The notes under the pieces: generated by a model
Databases searched by the model: none
The model's input: only the letters and a program-made list of their open reading frames with translations
Told to the model about the DNA's origin: nothing
Part shown: positions 44,204-53,212 of the stretch, piece after piece
Layout: each line of letters begins with the position of its first letter
Position numbering within the stretch: position 1 is the first letter of the stretch
Position numbers and translations under genes: made by a program
Assembly: GCA_964412375.1 (NCBI GenBank)
Contig: CAYPOD010000007.1
Span: 1 to 64,000 of the forward strand
DNA: 64,000 nt
Direction of reading: 5' to 3'
From: CADEDV01 sp964412375
GTDB lineage: Bacteria > Bacteroidota > Bacteroidia > Chitinophagales > Chitinophagaceae

Positions 44204-45766
44204 ATGATAAAAATAATTAAACGACTTCTCCTTATTGGCACTATCCCTTTTTTTACGGGATGTGATAAGGACTTCGTAGAAGTAAATACTAACCCATATG
44301 CGATCACATCAGTTGACCCGGGAATTTTATTTGCAGGTGCACAACGAAACCACCTGGGAACATGGGAGGCAGAACACACCATTGTGCAGCAGTTTGTAAA
44401 CCCTTACAACCAGGGAGCGACACTCGGGTTTAACTTTAATGAAGATATTGATGGTGTCAGCACACCAAAATGGGACCAGTCTTACCCGTCTATAGTCAGA
44501 AACCTGATACAGGCATTGAACCTTATAGGTAATGACCCTGCAAGGGTTAATTTAAGGAGCATGATCAGGATATGGAAAGCTCAGGTATTCATGGGAATAG
44601 TGGATGCATATGGAGACGTTCCCTATTTTGAAGCGGGTAGGGCTGTAAGTGATGCCATCTTTTATCCCAAATATGATGATGATGCTGCCATCTACGACGA
44701 TTTGTATAAAGAACTCAAAGAGGCTACAGCGGCATTGAACCCGTCAGGAGATTATGTTCCCTCAGATCTTTTCTACGGAGCAAAAGCACATGCAACCACT
44801 ACTACTTCCACTGCTACAGCACAAGTTGCCAAATGGAAAAAACTTGGTTTTTCATTGATGCTGAGGCTGGGTATGCGTTATTCAAAAGTAAATGCTACAA
44901 AAGCGCAGAGTATAGTTACTGAAGCCGTTGCTGGCGGGGTGATGACATCCAACGCTGATAATGCTTTCGTAAAATACGATGGCTCACTATATACGCAGGC
45001 AACTAATAATAACCTGCGCAACTTCTCTGCTTTCAACTATGCAGCCGAGCCTTATGTAAACCAACTGAAATCAACCAATGATCCCAGGGCAAGAAATATT
45101 CTCGCAAATTTTGCAGACCCGGGTAATCTTGTAGGTGAACCTAATCCTGACGTTGTTTTAGCCAACCAATATGGTGTTCCTATCGGAGTTACGAATGTGC
45201 AGATAGCAGCCGGAGCTCCTTACCGTGGAACAAGAGGCACAGGCCTTAATTATTCGCAATTTAATATCTGGAGGATAGCCTCCCCCGCTGCGCCTGACTT
45301 CTATGTAACTTATGCCCAGACAGCTTTGTTGCTCGCAGAAGCGGCCAAAAGAGGGTGGATACCCGGCGGTGATGCTACAGCAAAAACACATTATGACAAT
45401 GCTATTACAGCTGATATGGCAGTGCATTCGCTTTATCCTGGAACTACGCCTATTTCCGGCGCAGAAGTAGCAGCCTACTTGCTTGAACCGGGTGTAGAAT
45501 ATACCCCTGCCGATGCACTGAGACTAATTAATACACAATACTGGTTAGTGAACATTAGAAACGGAACTGAAGCATTTGCCAATTTCAGGAGGAGCGGATT
45601 TCCTGCACTAAGCCCCAACCTGTTTAATAATAATCTGAGTGGTGGTTTTGCAAGAAGATTATCCTATCCTGATGCTGAGGCTTCTGCTAACGCAGCCAAT
45701 TACAGTGCTGCAGCAGCCGCAATCGGTGGTGATAAATTAACGTCAAGAGTGTTTTGGGATAACTAA
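44204..45766 (+). CDS. SusD/RagB-family glycan-binding lipoprotein
   Basis: 520 residues. Lipobox F-F-T-G-C gives acylated Cys19, and the mature start D-F-V-E-V-N-T-N-P is typical of the SusD-like group 2 family, outer-membrane lipoproteins paired with SusC. The helical TPR-like scaffold includes the family segments A-Q-V-F-M-G-I-V-D-A-Y-G-D-V-P-Y and A-L-L-L-A-E-A-A-K-R-G. It forms the lid that captures oligosaccharide for SusC. The gene begins 5 bases after susC; a perfect hairpin terminator lies 98 bases after its stop, so susCD forms its own transcript. Confidence 0.92.
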   Translation: MIKIIKRLLLIGTIPFFTGCDKDFVEVNTNPYAITSVDPGILFAGAQRNHLGTWEAEHTIVQQFVNPYNQGATLGFNFNEDIDGVSTPKWDQSYPSIVRNLIQALNLIGNDPARVNLRSMIRIWKAQVFMGIVDAYGDVPYFEAGRAVSDAIFYPKYDDDAAIYDDLYKELKEATAALNPSGDYVPSDLFYGAKAHATTTTSTATAQVAKWKKLGFSLMLRLGMRYSKVNATKAQSIVTEAVAGGVMTSNADNAFVKYDGSLYTQATNNNLRNFSAFNYAAEPYVNQLKSTNDPRARNILANFADPGNLVGEPNPDVVLANQYGVPIGVTNVQIAAGAPYRGTRGTGLNYSQFNIWRIASPAAPDFYVTYAQTALLLAEAAKRGWIPGGDATAKTHYDNAITADMAVHSLYPGTTPISGAEVAAYLLEPGVEYTPADALRLINTQYWLVNIRNGTEAFANFRRSGFPALSPNLFNNNLSGGFARRLSYPDAEASANAANYSAAAAAIGGDKLTSRVFWDN

Positions 45767-46074
45767 ACTGAAGCATTGATTGATGATGACTACGGAAAAA
45801 ACAGTTATCATGTGAGCACAAAAACCAAAGGCTTTCTTTTAGCAAGCAGATAGCAGTTACCAATCAAAAACCTTTGTTTCTACAAAGGTTTTTGGCTCAT
45901 ATAGGAAATTTAGCGACTGGACAAATAAACATAAGCTGCCTGTAGAAAAGTAGTCAGCGTATGTGAATATGTCAGTATCTGAATAAAAAAAATAAAGGCT
46001 TCCATTCATGAGAATACCAGGCATGCCGGCCAGATCTAATTAATCAGCCGCTATTGTTATTGAAAACTGAACGT
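45767..46074. other. 308-base intergenic region between susD and the aldonate operon
   Basis: It holds the susD terminator (45865-45894) and, after it, roughly 180 bases of AT-rich leader that must contain the promoter of the aldonate-dehydratase operon. No TTTG/TAnnTTTG pair, riboswitch or coding frame of note was found in the leader. Confidence 0.6.
45865..45894 (+). terminator. Rho-independent terminator after susD
   Basis: A perfect 12-bp stem (caaaaacctttg, 45865-45876, with its complement at 45883-45894) closes a 6-base loop. The descending arm contains TTTTT. It ends the susC-susD transcript. Confidence 0.85.
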
Positions 46075-47802
46075 ATGAAGAAAGATCAACAGAAACTTCG
46101 CAGTCACGATTGGTTTGGCCGCAAAGACAAGGACGGGATCATTTACAGGAGCTGGATGAGGAACCAGGGAATACCCTCAGATATGTTTGACGGGAGACCC
46201 GTTATTGGTATATGTAATACATTCAGTGAACTTACTCCCTGCAATGCCCATTTCCGTGACCATGCAGAAGCGGTGAAAAAAGGTGTGATAGAAGCTGGTG
46301 GCTTCCCGGTTGAATTTCCGATAATGAGTTTGGGTGAAACATTGCTGAAACCGACCGCCATGCTTTTCCGTAACCTGGCAAGTATGGATGCCGAGGAAAG
46401 TATCCGGGGGAATCCTATTGACGGAGTTGTTTTGTTGACAGGTTGTGATAAAACAACACCATCTACAGTCATGGGGGCAGCCAGTGTTGGATTACCTACC
46501 ATTGTTGTTCCCGGTGGCCCGATGCTGAATGGTAGGTACAAAGGTCAAGCTATTGGAAGCGGCACCCATGTCTGGAAGTTTGATGAAGACATGAAGACGG
46601 GTAAGATGACACAAGAAGACTGTGAATTTGCAGAAAGTTGTATGAGCCGCAGCATCGGTCATTGCATGACCATGGGCACTGCATCCACCATGGCTTGTAT
46701 GGTTGAGGCACTGGGTCTGACATTAAGCGGCGCTGCTGCTATTCCTGCAGCCGATTCAAGAAAAAAACTGATGGCAAGGTTAAGCGGCCGGCGAATTGTT
46801 GAGATGGTAAAGGAAAACCTGACCATTGATAAGATACTTACCCGTGAAGCATTTGAAAATGCAATTAAAGTAAGCGCTGCTGTCGGCGGTTCTTCCAACT
46901 ATATTATCCACCTCACTGCCATTGCTGGCCGCATTGGTGTACCGCTTGAGTTGGAAGATTTTGATAAGATCGGCAGCAAGATTCCCCTGCTGCTCAACCT
47001 GATGCCGGCAGGCAAGTATCTCATGGAAGATTTTTATTATGCCGGCGGCCTGCCCGTAATATTGAATGAACTCAAAGATCATTTGCATAAAAATGTTATC
47101 ACCGTAACTGGAAAAAATCATCATGAGAATATCAAAGGCAGCACCGAACGATTTAACGCAGATGTGATTGCCTGTATGGATAATCCGCTTATCCCTGAAG
47201 CCGGCTGTGTGGTGGTAAAAGGCAACCTAGCCATGAATGGCGCTGTTATTAAACCTTCGGCTGCCAGCCCCGCCCTGATGAAACACAAAGGCCGGGCCGT
47301 GGTGTTTGAAAGCATCGAGGATTATCATGCCAGGATTGATGATCCCGATCTTGACATTGATGAAAACTGTGTTCTTGTATTGAAATATGTTGGTCCTGTT
47401 GGTTATCCGGGTATGCCGGAAGTAGGCAATATGGCTTTACCTAAGAAAATACTGGAAAAAGGAATAAAGGATATGGTCCGCATCAGCGATGGTCGTATGA
47501 GCGGTACAGCCTATGGTACCACCGTACTGCATGTATCACCCGAATCCGCAACCGGTGGCAACCTGGCCCTGGTTTATAATGGCGATATCATTGAGCTTGA
47601 TGTTGCCCAGCGAAAACTTCACCTGCATGTGAGCGATGAAGAACTGGAAAAAAGACGTGCAGCTTGGGTGAAACCTGCCCCGGCTGCCACAAGAGGTTAT
47701 GTACATTTGTATATCAACCATGTGATGCAGGCCGACAAAGGCGCTGACCTTGACTTCCTGCAGGGAAGTTCTGGTTCTGTCGTCACCAGGGATTCACATT
47801 GA
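46075..47802 (+). CDS. IlvD/Edd-family aldonate dehydratase (L-arabinonate/D-xylonate type)
   Basis: 575 residues from ATG 46075; a TTG at 46054 is in frame but less likely. Cytoplasmic. The sequence K-P-T-A-M-L-F-R-N-L with G-C-D-K-T-T-P and V-P-G-G-P-M-L-N-G is the sugar-acid branch rather than the branched-chain amino-acid branch of IlvD. Three Cys for the [2Fe-2S] cluster are visible in T-P-C-N-A-H, T-G-C-D-K and I-G-H-C-M-T-M-G-T-A. It converts a pentonate (L-arabinonate or D-xylonate) to 2-keto-3-deoxypentonate. It heads an operon with a lactonase, a sugar-acid permease and the next dehydratase, which fits a non-phosphorylative pentose route. Confidence 0.9.
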   Translation: MKKDQQKLRSHDWFGRKDKDGIIYRSWMRNQGIPSDMFDGRPVIGICNTFSELTPCNAHFRDHAEAVKKGVIEAGGFPVEFPIMSLGETLLKPTAMLFRNLASMDAEESIRGNPIDGVVLLTGCDKTTPSTVMGAASVGLPTIVVPGGPMLNGRYKGQAIGSGTHVWKFDEDMKTGKMTQEDCEFAESCMSRSIGHCMTMGTASTMACMVEALGLTLSGAAAIPAADSRKKLMARLSGRRIVEMVKENLTIDKILTREAFENAIKVSAAVGGSSNYIIHLTAIAGRIGVPLELEDFDKIGSKIPLLLNLMPAGKYLMEDFYYAGGLPVILNELKDHLHKNVITVTGKNHHENIKGSTERFNADVIACMDNPLIPEAGCVVVKGNLAMNGAVIKPSAASPALMKHKGRAVVFESIEDYHARIDDPDLDIDENCVLVLKYVGPVGYPGMPEVGNMALPKKILEKGIKDMVRISDGRMSGTAYGTTVLHVSPESATGGNLALVYNGDIIELDVAQRKLHLHVSDEELEKRRAAWVKPAPAATRGYVHLYINHVMQADKGADLDFLQGSSGSVVTRDSH

Positions 47803-47846
47803 TCCGGCACCCCGATGGGAAAAAAGTTGGAATAACGCTATGAAAT

Positions 47847-48857
47847 ATGAGAGTAACTCTTTTTGCTTTGCTGCTGACAACGGTATCTTGCTATCATGCA
47901 AAACAATCTGCCAACATGACCTTCAGGAATACCGGCGTCATTGAACGTATTGACCCGGCATTGGATCTGCTTATTGACAAAGAAGCAAAACCCGAAATTA
48001 TCGCCGAAGGATTTGACTGGAGTGAAGGTCCACTTTGGGTTGAAAAACATAAAATGCTTCTTTTCTCTGATGTCCCCCGGAATGCCATCTATAAATGGAC
48101 GGCTGAAAAAGGCGCTGAAGTCTATTTAAAACCATCTGGCTTCACCGGCACCGAAACAACCAGCAGGGAACCCGGCAGTAATGGATTGCTGCTTGACAGC
48201 AAAGGCAATCTGGTAATGTGCCAGCATGGCGACCGCCAGATGGCAAGGATGGATGCGCCATTGACAAAGCCACAGCCGAAATTTATCAGCTTAGCCGCTA
48301 AATATGAAGGCAAGCGATTCAACAGTCCCAATGATGCTGCGTTTAACAGCGATGGCGAATTGTTTTTCACAGATCCTCCCTATGGTTTGCCTATGAAAAA
48401 TGGCAGATATACCGATAAAGAAACTGATTTCAACGGCGTTTATAAAGTAAAAAAGAACGGTGACGTGGTATTGCTGGTTGACAGCATCACCCGGCCCAAT
48501 GGTATCATCTTTCTTCCCGGCGAAAAACAACTGATCGTGGCAAACAGCGATCCGGCAAGGCCCCACTGGTATATGTTTGATGTGAACGGCGATGCCTTAA
48601 CAAACGGCCGGATATTTCACAGCGCAGCCGGCGGACCAAGGGGATTGAAAGGATTGCCCGATGGCCTGAAGGCCGATAAAAAAGGAAATGTATTTGCATC
48701 AGGACCCGGCGGTGTATGGATCTTTGACAGCACAGGAAAGCTGCTGGGAAAAATAAAACTGGATGAGGCCTGCTCCAACATTGCTTTGTCTGCAGACGGG
48801 AAAACCATGTATATTACCAATGATATGTATGTGCTGCGGTTAAAAATGAGAAAATAA
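47847..48857 (+). CDS. SMP-30/gluconolactonase-family lactonase, exported lipoprotein
   Basis: 336 residues. The short N terminus ends T-T-V-S-C (Cys15), a plausible lipobox, so the lactonase is likely outside the cytoplasm. The six-bladed propeller carries F-D-W-S-E-G-P-L-W (metal Glu), S-P-N-D-A (Asn), R-P-N-G-I-I-F (Asn) and L-P-D-G-L-K-A-D (Asp), the usual metal set. It opens aldonolactones to aldonates. It stands between the pentonate dehydratase and a GntP permease, which would import the product. It is the second exported lactonase in the window, without the cupins of the first. Confidence 0.88.
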   Translation: MRVTLFALLLTTVSCYHAKQSANMTFRNTGVIERIDPALDLLIDKEAKPEIIAEGFDWSEGPLWVEKHKMLLFSDVPRNAIYKWTAEKGAEVYLKPSGFTGTETTSREPGSNGLLLDSKGNLVMCQHGDRQMARMDAPLTKPQPKFISLAAKYEGKRFNSPNDAAFNSDGELFFTDPPYGLPMKNGRYTDKETDFNGVYKVKKNGDVVLLVDSITRPNGIIFLPGEKQLIVANSDPARPHWYMFDVNGDALTNGRIFHSAAGGPRGLKGLPDGLKADKKGNVFASGPGGVWIFDSTGKLLGKIKLDEACSNIALSADGKTMYITNDMYVLRLKMRK

Positions 48858-48860
48858 ATC

Positions 48861-50186
48861 ATGGCTATTCTCACTATACTCCTGAGCATCGCAGTCATCG
48901 TTTTGCTCATCACAAAATTGAAACTTCACCCATTCCTGGCATTGTTGCTTGTAAGTATTGTGCTGGGGCTTGTCACAGGGATGAACCCTGCTCTTGTCAT
49001 CACATCCATCCAGGAGGGCTTTGGCGGAACCTTAGGAAAGATCGGCCTGGTGATCATACTCGGTGTGATGATCGGTGCGTTCCTCGAGCATAGTGGTGGC
49101 GCTTTGGTACTGGCCAACAAAATTCTTTCACTTATCGGCAAAAAAAGAGTGGCAACTGCGATGGGCATCATCGGTTATGTCATTTCCATTCCTGTTTTTT
49201 CCGACAGTGGTTTTGTATTACTTTCTTCGTTGAATAAAACGCTAACCAAAAAAGCCGGTTTATCATTGGCAGGAACAGCTATCGCTTTAGGCCTCGGACT
49301 TTCCTGCACCCATGCATTGGTGCCTCCCACACCGGGGCCTGTAGCCGCAGCAGGAATATTGAATGCAGACCTTGCACTCGTAATGGGCCTGGGATTGATT
49401 GCAGCAGGTGTTGCATTGGTCGCCGCCTTACTTTTTGCCCATAAAGTTGCTGCAAAAATTTATATTGATCCCGGGCCATTGCCAGAAGAAGACAAGTCTG
49501 CAAAAACATATGCGCCGGGTTTGCTTCGTTCAGCATTACCTATATTGGTTCCTGTCATACTGATCGTTTTGAAATCAGTCACAGCAAATGCTGCTGCTGT
49601 AAACTGGCAATCATTGAAACAGATCATATCCTTTGCCGGCGAACCCATCATTGCCTTATTGATCGGCTTTGCATTTTGCCTGCTGCTGCCACAGCGTTTG
49701 AATAAAGACATGCTTTCCACTGATGGATGGGTGGGCAAAGCATTGACTGATTCGGCAACAATACTGCTGGTCACAGGCGCCGGGGGAATATTCGGAAAAG
49801 TGCTGCAAAATTCAGATATCGCCGCTATGCTGGGCGATGCACTCACACAATCGAGTATGGGTATCTTCCTGCCTTTTCTTTTGGCTGCCGCCTTAAAAAC
49901 TGCACAAGGTTCCTCCACCGTGGCACTGATCACCACGGCATCAGTAATAGCGCCATTGATGAGTACACTGGGTTTTGTCAGTGAAATTGATAAAGCTATG
50001 GCGGTGATCGCAATTGGCGCCGGCTCATTGGTGGTTTCACATGTGAATGACAGTTTTTTCTGGGTGGTGACACAGATGAGCAATATGGATGTAAAAACAG
50101 GATACAAACTGCATACAACAGGAACATTGATCATCGGTAGCACAGCTATGGCTACCTTATATATATTATTTACTATTCTTCACTAA
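48861..50186 (+). CDS. GntP-family gluconate/aldonate permease
   Basis: 441 residues, strongly hydrophobic with about 12 membrane segments. Family marks are G-G-T-L-G-K-I-G-L-V-I-I-L-G, S-I-P-V-F-S-D-S-G-F-V and H-A-L-V-P-P-T-P-G-P near the middle, and V-S-H-V-N-D-S-F-F-W near the end. GntP members import gluconate and related aldonates with protons. It starts 3 bases after the lactonase stop and is followed 9 bases later by the FAH-family gene, so lactone opening, import and breakdown are co-encoded. The aldonate carried is probably xylonate, arabinonate or gluconate. Confidence 0.92.
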   Translation: MAILTILLSIAVIVLLITKLKLHPFLALLLVSIVLGLVTGMNPALVITSIQEGFGGTLGKIGLVIILGVMIGAFLEHSGGALVLANKILSLIGKKRVATAMGIIGYVISIPVFSDSGFVLLSSLNKTLTKKAGLSLAGTAIALGLGLSCTHALVPPTPGPVAAAGILNADLALVMGLGLIAAGVALVAALLFAHKVAAKIYIDPGPLPEEDKSAKTYAPGLLRSALPILVPVILIVLKSVTANAAAVNWQSLKQIISFAGEPIIALLIGFAFCLLLPQRLNKDMLSTDGWVGKALTDSATILLVTGAGGIFGKVLQNSDIAAMLGDALTQSSMGIFLPFLLAAALKTAQGSSTVALITTASVIAPLMSTLGFVSEIDKAMAVIAIGAGSLVVSHVNDSFFWVVTQMSNMDVKTGYKLHTTGTLIIGSTAMATLYILFTILH

Positions 50187-50195
50187 ACATCAGAT

Positions 50196-51029
50196 ATGAA
50201 ACTATATCGTACAACAGAAGGCATTATCATTGAACATGGCAATCTCTTTTTTTCAACTGGCGATCACAACTGGGACCGGTTCATTAACGATGACAATTTG
50301 CTCGCTAAATGCAGCACCATTGTCAATACCAGTACGTCATCAACAAGCCAGTTACCTCCGGGTGCAGCTATCATGCCGGTATTGCAAAGCCAGGAGTTAT
50401 GGGCCTGTGGTGTCACCTATCTGCGCAGCAAGATCGGCCGCCAGGAAGAATCAAAAGAAGCAGGCGGTGGTGATTTTTATGCGAGGGTATATGAAGCGGA
50501 AAGACCGGAAGCATTTTTTAAATCCACTCCCCACCGGGTGGTGGGCCATGGCGGTAAAGTCAGGATCAGGAAAGATTCTACCTGGGATGTGCCTGAGCCG
50601 GAATTGACACTGGTGGTTTCTTCATCAGGAAAAATTGTTGGCTACACGGTTGGCAATGACATGAGCAGCCGGAGTATTGAAGGAGAAAATCCATTGTATT
50701 TGCCACAGGCAAAAACTTATGATGGCTGTGCTGCAGTGGGACCGTGTGTGTATGTAACGGATGAGCCCATCCCCGCTTCCACCATGATCCGCCTTGTGAT
50801 CAACCGAAACAACGAAACTGTTTTTGAGGGAGATGTTGGCATCAGCCAGATGAAAAGAACCGTGACGGAACTGGTTTCCTATGTGTACCGGGAATGTTCA
50901 TTTCCTCATGGCGCACTGATCATGACGGGTACAGGCATTGTTCCTGGTCATGACTTCACCCTTCAGCAGGGAGATGAGGTACAAATTACTATAGATGGTA
51001 TCGGTACACTTATCAATACAGTAGCGTAA
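50196..51029 (+). CDS. FAH-family protein, 2-keto-3-deoxypentonate dehydratase-like
   Basis: 277 residues, cytoplasmic. The fumarylacetoacetase fold has its metal site in V-P-E-P-E-L and the Asp of G-N-D-M-S-S. The stretch S-I-E-G-E-N-P-L-Y-L-P-Q-A-K-T-Y and W-A-C-G-V-T-Y-L-R-S match, as I recall, the archaeal and bacterial 2-keto-3-deoxy-D-arabinonate dehydratases of this superfamily. These make 2-oxoglutarate semialdehyde from the product of the pentonate dehydratase two genes upstream. A diketo-acid hydrolase is the main alternative. No aldehyde dehydrogenase for the last step is in this window. Confidence 0.82.
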   Translation: MKLYRTTEGIIIEHGNLFFSTGDHNWDRFINDDNLLAKCSTIVNTSTSSTSQLPPGAAIMPVLQSQELWACGVTYLRSKIGRQEESKEAGGGDFYARVYEAERPEAFFKSTPHRVVGHGGKVRIRKDSTWDVPEPELTLVVSSSGKIVGYTVGNDMSSRSIEGENPLYLPQAKTYDGCAAVGPCVYVTDEPIPASTMIRLVINRNNETVFEGDVGISQMKRTVTELVSYVYRECSFPHGALIMTGTGIVPGHDFTLQQGDEVQITIDGIGTLINTVA

Positions 51030-51050
51030 CTGACATTTAAATATTAAAAC

Positions 51051-52154
51051 ATGAAAAATCTGCTTATCATTCTTGCAATGGCCTCTGCTTTGTTGCACTG
51101 GCGTTGCACCAACAGTCATGCCGTGTCAAAACAAGATATAAATGACACAAAAGGGCTGAAAGATTATTACAAAGATTTTTTTGACATTGGAGTGGCTGTT
51201 TCCCCGCAGGCTTTAAAGAGAGATGAAGCGGGACTGGTGATTGAGCATTTCAACAGCATGACTGCAGAAAATGCTATGAAAAGCGGCCCGATACATCCGC
51301 AGGAAAAAGTGTATAACTGGGCAGGTGGTGATTCCATTGCAGCATTTGCCAAACGAAATAACATGAAACTACGGGGGCATTGCCTCGTGTGGCACAGCCA
51401 GGCACCCCGCTGGTTTTTTACTGACTCCACAACAGGCAAACAAGTAACAAAGGAAGTGCTCCTCCAACGCATGAAAGATCATATCACTACCGTGGTGACA
51501 AGGTATAAAGGAACAATCTTTGCCTGGGATGTGGTGAATGAGGCGATATCTGATAAACCGGAAGAGTTTTATCGTCCTTCGCTTTTTTATACGATCATTG
51601 GTGAAGAATTTATTGCCAAGGCTTTCGAATATGCCCATGCCGCCGATCCCAATGCACTTTTGTTTTATAACGACTATAATGAGATCAATGACACGAAAAG
51701 AGCCAAGATCATTAAAATGGTCAGTGACCTGAAAGCAAAAGGAATTCCCATTCACGGTGTGGGGCTGCAGGCACACTGGGCCGTCAGTGAACCATCAGAG
51801 GAGAAACTGGAAACCACCTTAAAAGAGTTTTCATCATTGGGCCTGCCTCTTCATATTACAGAACTGGATATTTCCGTTTACCCGAAAGAACACAATGCCA
51901 GGGAAAAGAAACCGGGAGACTACGACACTACTTTTACTGCAGATAAAGAAGCAAAGCAAATTGAAGTATATAAAATGTGTTTTGAAAAATTCAGGAAATA
52001 TAAAAATCATATCAAAAGCGTTACATTCTGGAATATTTCGGACAGAAGCAGCTGGCTGGATAATTTCCCGGTGAGAGGAAGAAAGGATTACCCCTTATTG
52101 TTTGACAGGGAATTAAAACCAAAGAAAGTATATTGGGAGATCATCAAATGGTAA
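51051..52154 (+). CDS. GH10 endo-1,4-beta-xylanase
   Basis: 367 residues. The N terminus is a signal with Cys19 after L-H-W-R, an imperfect lipobox, so it may be surface-anchored or simply secreted. The single GH10 barrel includes M-T-A-E-N-A-M-K, H-C-L-V-W-H-S-Q-A-P, acid/base Glu164 in W-D-V-V-N-E-A and nucleophile Glu271 in H-I-T-E-L-D-I. No carbohydrate-binding insert is present. It cuts the beta-1,4-xylan backbone and is the clearest evidence that xylan is the main target. It sits inside the aldonate operon, 21 bases after the FAH-family gene. Confidence 0.95.
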   Translation: MKNLLIILAMASALLHWRCTNSHAVSKQDINDTKGLKDYYKDFFDIGVAVSPQALKRDEAGLVIEHFNSMTAENAMKSGPIHPQEKVYNWAGGDSIAAFAKRNNMKLRGHCLVWHSQAPRWFFTDSTTGKQVTKEVLLQRMKDHITTVVTRYKGTIFAWDVVNEAISDKPEEFYRPSLFYTIIGEEFIAKAFEYAHAADPNALLFYNDYNEINDTKRAKIIKMVSDLKAKGIPIHGVGLQAHWAVSEPSEEKLETTLKEFSSLGLPLHITELDISVYPKEHNAREKKPGDYDTTFTADKEAKQIEVYKMCFEKFRKYKNHIKSVTFWNISDRSSWLDNFPVRGRKDYPLLFDRELKPKKVYWEIIKW

Positions 52155-52163
52155 ACCACGGTT

Positions 52164-53207
52164 ATGATCACCGCTAAAGCTTACGCAGCGCAGGATGCTG
52201 CCAGTCCGCTCACTCCTTTTACATTTGAGAGAAGAGAGCTTCTACCGCATGATGTGCTGGTAGATATCTTGTATTGCGGCGTTTGTCACAGCGACCTGCA
52301 CCAGGTGAGAAACGAATGGGGAGATGCTATATATCCTATGGTACCGGGTCATGAGATCATCGGGAAAGTGGTGGCAACGGGTAGTGCGGTCACGAAATTC
52401 AAGATTGGTGAAACAGCCGCTGTGGGTGTGATGATTGACAGTTGCCGCAGTTGCAACAACTGCCGCCAGTATATGGAACAATATTGTGATGAAGGCATGA
52501 CCGGCACCTACAACACTTATGAACGGGACAAAAAGACAATAGCACAAGGTGGTTATTCATCTGTAATTGTTACTGATGAAAGATGGGTGTATCATGTTGC
52601 TGACAGCCTGGACCCTGCTGCTGCGGCTCCATTATTGTGCGCCGGTATCACCACCTATTCACCCTTGCGCTTTGCCCATGTAGGTAAAGGCACGAAAGTG
52701 GGAGTGATAGGACTCGGCGGCCTGGGTCATTTGGGTGTAAAGTTCGCCGCTTCTTTCGGCGCTGAAGTGACACTGGTGAGCACCTCTGCATCCAAACAAA
52801 AAGATGCACATCGTCTCGGAGCCCACCAGTTCCTGCTGAGTACCGATGCTGCACAAATGAAAAAATTCTCTTCTTATTTTGATGTATTGCTCAATTGTGT
52901 TTCCGCCAACCATGATTACAGCAACTACCTGAAGCTCCTGGCGCTGGATGGGAAAATGCTTGTAGTTGGTTTGCCGGCAGAAGACCCACGTATCAGTCCT
53001 TTTGCCATCATCAAAAACCGCCGCTCCATCACAGGCTCCATGATCGGCGGAACGGTGGAAACACAGGAGATGCTTGATTATTGCGCAGAAAAAAATATTG
53101 TGTCCGATGTGGAAGTCATCCCTGTGCAGCAGGTGAATGAAGCCTATGAAAGAATGCTGCGCAATGATGTTCGTTATCGTTTTGTTCTTGACATGAAAAC
53201 TCTCTGA
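52164..53207 (+). CDS. Zinc-dependent NAD(P) alcohol dehydrogenase (CAD/YahK-like)
   Basis: 347 residues, cytoplasmic. Catalytic zinc residues are in G-V-C-H-S-D-L-H and G-H-E-I, the structural zinc Cys set in C-R-S-C-N-N-C plus a Cys eight residues later, and the Rossmann motif is G-L-G-G-L-G-H-L-G. It is the cinnamyl-alcohol-dehydrogenase branch, which reduces a range of aldehydes, typically with NADPH. In this operon it could handle semialdehyde or glycolaldehyde intermediates, or aromatic aldehydes freed with ferulate. It lies 9 bases after the xylanase and 5 before GH43. Confidence 0.87.
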   Translation: MITAKAYAAQDAASPLTPFTFERRELLPHDVLVDILYCGVCHSDLHQVRNEWGDAIYPMVPGHEIIGKVVATGSAVTKFKIGETAAVGVMIDSCRSCNNCRQYMEQYCDEGMTGTYNTYERDKKTIAQGGYSSVIVTDERWVYHVADSLDPAAAAPLLCAGITTYSPLRFAHVGKGTKVGVIGLGGLGHLGVKFAASFGAEVTLVSTSASKQKDAHRLGAHQFLLSTDAAQMKKFSSYFDVLLNCVSANHDYSNYLKLLALDGKMLVVGLPAEDPRISPFAIIKNRRSITGSMIGGTVETQEMLDYCAEKNIVSDVEVIPVQQVNEAYERMLRNDVRYRFVLDMKTL

Positions 53208-53212
53208 TAAAA

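Noticed and set aside
49460..50143. 227-codon open frame antisense to gntP
   Set aside because: Membrane-protein genes often give long antisense frames; composition is Ser/Ala-rich without motifs, and the sense frame is clearly GntP.
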